Of a stretch of DNA of 9,689 bases, positions 6,010-9,689 are shown in pieces. The notes beneath the pieces were generated by a model. It ran no database searches. It was not told the DNA's origin and saw only the letters and a list, made by a program, of their open reading frames with translations. Every line of letters begins with the position of its first letter. Position 1 is the stretch's first letter. Made by a program: the position numbers and the translations under genes. This DNA is from an uncultured beta proteobacterium (GTDB lineage Bacteria > Pseudomonadota > Gammaproteobacteria > Burkholderiales > Burkholderiaceae_B), in contig CAIYWO010000336.1 of NCBI GenBank assembly GCA_903929925.1, forward strand, positions 1 through 9,689, written 5' to 3'.

Positions 6010-7457
6010 TTTGTCGTGCCTAAACCCTGTGCCGCAGCCAACATTGTTTCGCGCAGCACCGACACTTTGTCTTCGGTCAAACACCGCAAATCAAGCAACA
6101 AGGTCTTTTCTGAGATCCGACCAATCACTGCGGTGTCTGAGCCTCGTAGCAGTCGCTCCAGGCGAACGACTTTCTTTTCATTCGCACGGTCCAGCGCTGC
6201 AATAGCAAGGGCAACTGAGGGCAAGCGCTCGACAGGCAAGGAACCAGACCCAATTTGAGACTTGACCGGCTGTGCGGTCACCTGCAAACCACAACTCGCA
6301 AAGACGTCGCGCAGCGACGGAATCAAACTATCGGCTTGTGCTTGCATTGAAGCTGCGGGCCGTGTCAACAACTGAAGAACCTTCACGCGCTGGGGCAACG
6401 TGGCAGGATTACGATACATCCGCAACACAGACTCGAGTGCCGCGAGAGTCACTTTCCCAACGCGCAGCACGCGCTTCAAAGGATTTTTCTTGATACGCTG
6501 AATGAGATCCTTTCTGCCTACCAGAATGCCAGCCTGAGGACCGCCTAGCAGTTTGTCACAGCTAAACGTAACAAGATCAGCGCCATTTGCAATCGTCTCA
6601 GCGGGTGTAGGTTCCTTTGGCAAACCAAACTGAGTCAAGTCGACCAACGTACCTGCGCCCAAATCCACCACAAAAGGAATATTGCCGGCCTGGGCGATCT
6701 TCGCAAGTTCAGGCTCTGCGACCTCCGCGGTAAACCCTTGCACGACGTAGTTGCTAGTGTGCACCTTCATCACGAGTGCGGTCTTCGGTCCGATCGCCTC
6801 GACAAAGTCTTTAGGATGCGTACGGTTAGTCGTACCCACCTCAACGAGCCGAGCACCCGCTCGCTTCATGATGTCCGGGATACGAAACGCACCGCCAATT
6901 TCAATGAGCTCTCCGCGCGAAACGATCGTTTCCTTGCGGTTCGATAAGGCATTAAGTAAGAGGAAAACTGCAGCAGCATTGTTGTTCACAACTGTGGCTG
7001 CTTCTGCGCCCGTGAGTTCACAGAGCAACTCCTCGACCAGCTCATCACGATCACCGCGTTTGCCTTCTCCGAGGTCATACTCCAACGCGCAGGGCTCTGC
7101 CGCAGCACTCGCCATCGCCTCGATGACTTCATCGGGCATCACGGCACGACCCAAATTGGTATGCAGCACAGTCCCAGTAAGATTGATCACTCGACGTAGA
7201 TTTGGCCGTGCACGCACGGCGAGACGTGCATCGATCTGAGCAAGTAATTCCTGCTCTGTCGGCGCAACAAGCAAATCGCTCGAAGATATTTTTTGTCTTA
7301 CCGCGCTTAAAACAAAGCGGATGCACCGTAAGAGCTCATCACGCCCATATTGTGCGATCCAACCGCTAGCCGGCTCCGACAACAACAGTTTGTCGACAGA
7401 GGGTAATTGGGAGAGTAATTCTGACACGGGCGCACGCGCCACGGGTTTAGGATTCAT
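6006..7457 (-). CDS. selA: L-seryl-tRNA(Sec) selenium transferase (selenocysteine synthase)
   Basis: PLP enzyme that converts Ser-tRNA-Sec to Sec-tRNA-Sec with selenophosphate as selenium donor. The 483 residues are near the usual bacterial length (about 460-475). Visible marks are the amino-terminal LPSVDKLL segment, INLTGTVLHTNLGRA (91-105), LEYDLGEGKRGDRD, a VVNNNAAAVFLLLNAL cofactor region (156-171), SRGELIEIGGAFRIPDI, VVDLGAGTL, and the PLP-lysine loop FSCDKLLGGPQAG with K302. E. coli SelA has Gly where this protein has C300. Later, QIGSGSLPVERLPS and VIGRISEKTLLLDLR match the carboxy-terminal domain. It starts with ATG at 7457, 26 bases after fdhE, with no strong ribosome binding site. 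The end overlaps selB. Confidence 0.97.
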   Translation of the reverse strand: MNPKPVARAPVSELLSQLPSVDKLLLSEPASGWIAQYGRDELLRCIRFVLSAVRQKISSSDLLVAPTEQELLAQIDARLAVRARPNLRRVINLTGTVLHTNLGRAVMPDEVIEAMASAAAEPCALEYDLGEGKRGDRDELVEELLCELTGAEAATVVNNNAAAVFLLLNALSNRKETIVSRGELIEIGGAFRIPDIMKRAGARLVEVGTTNRTHPKDFVEAIGPKTALVMKVHTSNYVVQGFTAEVAEPELAKIAQAGNIPFVVDLGAGTLVDLTQFGLPKEPTPAETIANGADLVTFSCDKLLGGPQAGILVGRKDLIQRIKKNPLKRVLRVGKVTLAALESVLRMYRNPATLPQRVKVLQLLTRPAASMQAQADSLIPSLRDVFASCGLQVTAQPVKSQIGSGSLPVERLPSVALAIAALDRANEKKVVRLERLLRGSDTAVIGRISEKTLLLDLRCLTEDKVSVLRETMLAAAQGLGTTK

Positions 7458-7483
7458 ATTGAGTTCGGCTTATCGTTTTTAAA

Positions 7484-8425
7484 CTATTCGCTCTTGGATG
7501 TTTCGCTTTGACCTGTCACAAAAAACAGATTCCGCCCGGTCCGCTGATACCCCTCAGAGGCGAGTGCCAAATCAAGGTTCAGTGTAGCCAAATCGTCGGC
7601 GCCTGGGTCCATCAGCGGCTCTTTGGATTGAAACATGATTTTGATGTACCCACCGCAGTCGTCACAACACTCGCCCTGTACAAGACTGTCAGGCGTTTCT
7701 CCGAGTCGGGACACTTCTTTGGGCGTATCGCAGTTGGTGCAGCGTGCCCGGGGTGCATACCACTCCGAGGCGCACAGCGAGCAGACAAGATAACGATGGC
7801 CGTCACGATCACCAACGCGCAGCACACTCACAACGGGATGCGAGCCACACACCGGACACAAGCCATTTTCGCCTTTGTGCACATGCGTAAAGCTTGATAC
7901 AAGCTTGGCCTCACGCGTCCAGAGCAGCTGCAACGTTGCTCCAATAAATGGCGCAAGATCTGGCGCCACGAGATGTTCATCCGCCGCTAGCAACGCTTGC
8001 GCTTGTTGATGCTGTTCAGACAGCGGAAGTGCGATCAAACGATCCAGTGCAGCACGCACCCCGTCAGGCAAGGTCTGCTTGCGCATGGCTGAGTCCAGCG
8101 CGGCTAGGACAGCTTGCCAGCGCGCATCAGGCTTCCAAGTCGAAATGGATAGCGGTGGCACACCGTGTTTAAAAGACTCTTGAACAACAGTCTCGTCCAA
8201 GGCAACGGTCTCGACAGCACTCAAGGCGTCGACTTGGGCCTGCGCCAGCTGCGCGCAAAATCCTAACCAAGCTGAATCGGCGTGAGTAACGGCCAATTGA
8301 GCCAGACGTATCGCGCGATCCTGAAAAACCTGTCGAGCATCCATCACCACCAAAAGTGGGGTGTCATCCTCAGGCATCCCCTGGATCTCACCAGGCTGAA
8401 TTAACTTAATCGCAGATACAGTCAT
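7484..8425 (-). CDS. fdhE: Formate dehydrogenase accessory protein FdhE
   Basis: Cytoplasmic factor needed to make active membrane-bound formate dehydrogenase; in E. coli FdhE is an iron-binding rubredoxin-like protein that contacts the catalytic subunit before export. The 313 residues match the family (E. coli 309). A helical amino-terminal half is followed by four CxxC knuckles: C190/C193 (CPVC), C215/C218 (CSLC), C229/C232 (CTNC) and C254/C257 (CDDC). The family motif CPVCGSHPV and the GHRYLVCSLC segment are clear. The ATG at 8425 is preceded by a modest GAGA. The gene begins only about 18 bases after the U-tract of the terminator behind the cytochrome gene, so it is read either by read-through or from a promoter I could not identify. 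It leads the fdhE-selA-selB-selC run. Confidence 0.95.
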   Translation of the reverse strand: MTVSAIKLIQPGEIQGMPEDDTPLLVVMDARQVFQDRAIRLAQLAVTHADSAWLGFCAQLAQAQVDALSAVETVALDETVVQESFKHGVPPLSISTWKPDARWQAVLAALDSAMRKQTLPDGVRAALDRLIALPLSEQHQQAQALLAADEHLVAPDLAPFIGATLQLLWTREAKLVSSFTHVHKGENGLCPVCGSHPVVSVLRVGDRDGHRYLVCSLCASEWYAPRARCTNCDTPKEVSRLGETPDSLVQGECCDDCGGYIKIMFQSKEPLMDPGADDLATLNLDLALASEGYQRTGRNLFFVTGQSETSKSE

Positions 8426-8443
8426 TTATTTATCTCAATTACT

Positions 8444-8486
8444 AAAACTAAAAAGAACAAGGGGAAGAATATCAGTCTTCCCCTTG
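8444..8486 (-). terminator. Intrinsic terminator after the formate dehydrogenase gamma-subunit gene
   Basis: A perfect 11-bp inverted repeat (8458-8468 with 8476-8486, 7-base loop) is followed on the - strand by a T-rich run (8457-8444, TTCTTTTTAGTTTT). It sits 32 bases after the gamma-subunit stop codon and before fdhE. It should lower, perhaps not abolish, expression of the downstream fdhE/sel genes relative to the structural genes. Confidence 0.85.
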
Positions 8487-8517
8487 ATTACCCTACTACA
8501 CCATAACGTGCATCGGG

Positions 8518-9144
8518 TTACTTACCGCCTGTGACTTCCTTGAACCAACCTGGATGGTGCTTACGCGCCCAGGCTCGGCTCACAATACCAGTGCGCATCG
8601 CACCGATTGTGCCCTGTACCCAAATCGCGGCGTAGACGTGCACAATAATGGTCAAGATCAAGACCCAAGCTGACAACGCATGCACGAGCGCAGCGACACG
8701 ATTCACATCCACTGAAACGTAGTGTGAAAAGTATGGGCGCCAGAAAGCAAAGCCTGACACCGTCAACAGAAGCATCGAAACAACCATCACCCAGAACGCG
8801 AGCTTTTGGCCACCGTTGTAACGCCCTACTTCAGGCAGTTTTTCATGATTGCCATTGAGGACATCACCGATTTGACCAAGCCACTTCCGGTCGTTCGCAT
8901 TCAAGACATTGTGATGCCAGAATTTGAACATGATGCCAACAAAAAGAACGAACATTGAGGCCCCAATAAAGGGATGCAAAATGCGCGTCCATGAACCGCC
9001 CCCAAACAGCCCCGATAAAAAGAACATCGAAGGATGAAAGAGAGCCAAGCCCGAGAGTGCGGCCAGGACAAAGAGCAATGCAACAAGCCAGTGGTTCGCA
9101 CGATCCGAACCGCTGTAACGCACCAAACCATTTTGATTAGACAT
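8518..9144 (-). CDS. fdoI: Formate dehydrogenase gamma subunit, cytochrome b556
   Basis: Di-haem membrane anchor of the respiratory formate dehydrogenase (FdnI/FdoI family). It takes electrons from the iron-sulfur beta subunit and reduces quinone. The 208 residues (E. coli FdoI 211, FdnI 217) contain four hydrophobic segments, about 18-36, 56-74, 115-135 and 150-175. Haem-ligand histidines fall at H18 (ANHW), H57 (LHPFIG), H155 (VHALSAW) and H169 (VHVYAA), the same positions as in E. coli FdnI. There is no signal peptide, as expected. Start ATG at 9144 is preceded by AAGGAG (9157-9152), which overlaps the stop codon of the beta-subunit gene; the intergenic gap is 11 bases, so the two are clearly one operon. 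The closely related name fdnI could equally be used. Confidence 0.95.
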   Translation of the reverse strand: MSNQNGLVRYSGSDRANHWLVALLFVLAALSGLALFHPSMFFLSGLFGGGSWTRILHPFIGASMFVLFVGIMFKFWHHNVLNANDRKWLGQIGDVLNGNHEKLPEVGRYNGGQKLAFWVMVVSMLLLTVSGFAFWRPYFSHYVSVDVNRVAALVHALSAWVLILTIIVHVYAAIWVQGTIGAMRTGIVSRAWARKHHPGWFKEVTGGK

Positions 9145-9151
9145 GGTGGTT

Positions 9152-9157
9152 CTCCTT
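9152..9157 (-). promoter_or_regulatory. Strong ribosome binding site of the gamma-subunit gene
   Basis: AAGGAG, 7 bases from the ATG at 9144, overlaps the TAA stop of the beta-subunit gene, which favours coupled re-initiation and matched subunit amounts. Confidence 0.75.
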
Positions 9158-9689
9158 AAGCCTTAGGATCGTGGTCGTCTTCAACCTTGTCCGGACCTTT
9201 GATGGCGTAATGAATCACACCAGCAAATACAGTCGCGGCCATGGTCAACAGTGCGATCGGTTTCATGATGCCCTTCCAGATACCGACCGTCGACGAAATC
9301 TTAGGATTCGCCGGCAAGCCGCTGTACTCTGTTGGACGATCACCGTGTGGCAACACATACATCACGTGAGTACCACCCACACCCTGAGGGTTATACAACG
9401 CAGCCTTGTCGAACCCGCGGCTATTGAGGTCTTTAATGCGCTCGTTTGCGTATTGAATCCGCTCTTCCTTGGGTCCAAATGTCAGTGCCTGAGTTGGGCA
9501 GGACTTCACGCAAGCTGGCTCTTGGCCAACAGCGACGCGGTCCGAACACAAAGTGCACTTGGTGGCCTTGTTTGTCACTTCCGAGATCTTGGGAACGTCG
9601 AACGGACAACCCGACACGCAATAGCCGCAGCCGATACATTTGTCGGAGTTGAAATCCACGATACCGTTGTCAAGTTTGACAATGGCGCC
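9156..9689 (-). CDS. fdxH: Formate dehydrogenase iron-sulfur (beta) subunit, 5' end beyond the window
   Basis: Electron-transfer subunit of the FdnGHI/FdoGHI-type formate dehydrogenase, carrying [4Fe-4S] clusters from the alpha subunit to the cytochrome. Only the last 177 residues are present; the frame stays open to the window edge, so the GTG at 9659 is not a true start. Visible: NGIVDFNSDKCIGCGYC, the CxxCxxCxxxCP ferredoxin motif, then KCTLCSDRV and PACVKSCPTQAL supplying further cluster cysteines. The family-specific NPQGVGGTHVMYVL follows. Near the end, KPIALLTMAATVFAGVIHYAI is the single carboxy-terminal membrane anchor. The alignment with E. coli FdnH/FdoH is close throughout. It sits 11 bases before the gamma-subunit gene. 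Other names: fdnH, fdoH. Confidence 0.95.
   Translation of the reverse strand, partial: GAIVKLDNGIVDFNSDKCIGCGYCVSGCPFDVPKISEVTNKATKCTLCSDRVAVGQEPACVKSCPTQALTFGPKEERIQYANERIKDLNSRGFDKAALYNPQGVGGTHVMYVLPHGDRPTEYSGLPANPKISSTVGIWKGIMKPIALLTMAATVFAGVIHYAIKGPDKVEDDHDPKA

Noticed and set aside
6010..6084. 25-residue amino-terminal extension of SelB
   Set aside because: It lies inside selA. SelB proteins begin directly at the GTPase strand MIIGTAGHIDHGKT, and the ATGA overlap is a typical coupled start.
8426..8463. Promoter for fdhE overlapping the terminator tail (TTGTTC, 17-base spacer, TGAGAT, - strand)
   Set aside because: Each hexamer matches the consensus at only three of six positions and the -10 would overlap the ribosome binding region.

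Overview
The window looks like chromosomal DNA of a ubiquinone-using proteobacterium, most likely a betaproteobacterium of the Burkholderiales type. The signs are a ubiC gene, a membrane formate dehydrogenase of the FdnGHI/FdoGHI kind, a bacterial-type selenocysteine tRNA, and protein sequences that resemble betaproteobacterial homologues. The genus cannot be read from the sequence. No insertion sequence, phage gene, CRISPR array or pseudogene is visible, and coding density is very high (no gap over about 110 bases).

Left part (1-3067): four housekeeping genes. On the + strand are a cytosolic glycerophosphodiester phosphodiesterase (ugpQ) and the 23S rRNA adenine methyltransferase RlmJ. On the - strand, converging with rlmJ, is an S4-domain rRNA pseudouridine synthase of the RluF/RluE/RluB group. 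Back to back with it is ubiC (chorismate lyase, first step of ubiquinone synthesis), with start codons only about 20 bases apart.

Right part (3061-9689, all - strand): a selenocysteine and formate dehydrogenase cluster. In transcription order (right to left) it holds the iron-sulfur beta subunit (5' end cut by the window edge), the cytochrome b556 gamma subunit, an intrinsic terminator, fdhE (maturation factor), selA (selenocysteine synthase), selB (Sec-specific elongation factor, ATGA overlap with selA), selC (tRNA-Sec, anticodon UCA), a GcvH-like lipoyl-domain protein and a small DsrE-family protein. The last two are joined by a TGATG overlap. The catalytic alpha subunit, expected to carry a UGA-encoded selenocysteine, should lie just beyond position 9689.

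How it fits together: SelA converts Ser-tRNA-Sec to Sec-tRNA-Sec using selenophosphate. SelB delivers it to the UGA codon of the formate dehydrogenase alpha-subunit mRNA. FdhE helps assemble the enzyme. The beta and gamma subunits pass electrons from formate to quinone, and UbiC (separate transcript) feeds ubiquinone synthesis. The least explained part is the GcvH-like/DsrE pair directly behind tRNA-Sec. Each family is tied to sulfur-carrier chemistry elsewhere, so a role in selenium or sulfur handling is a reasonable but untested idea.
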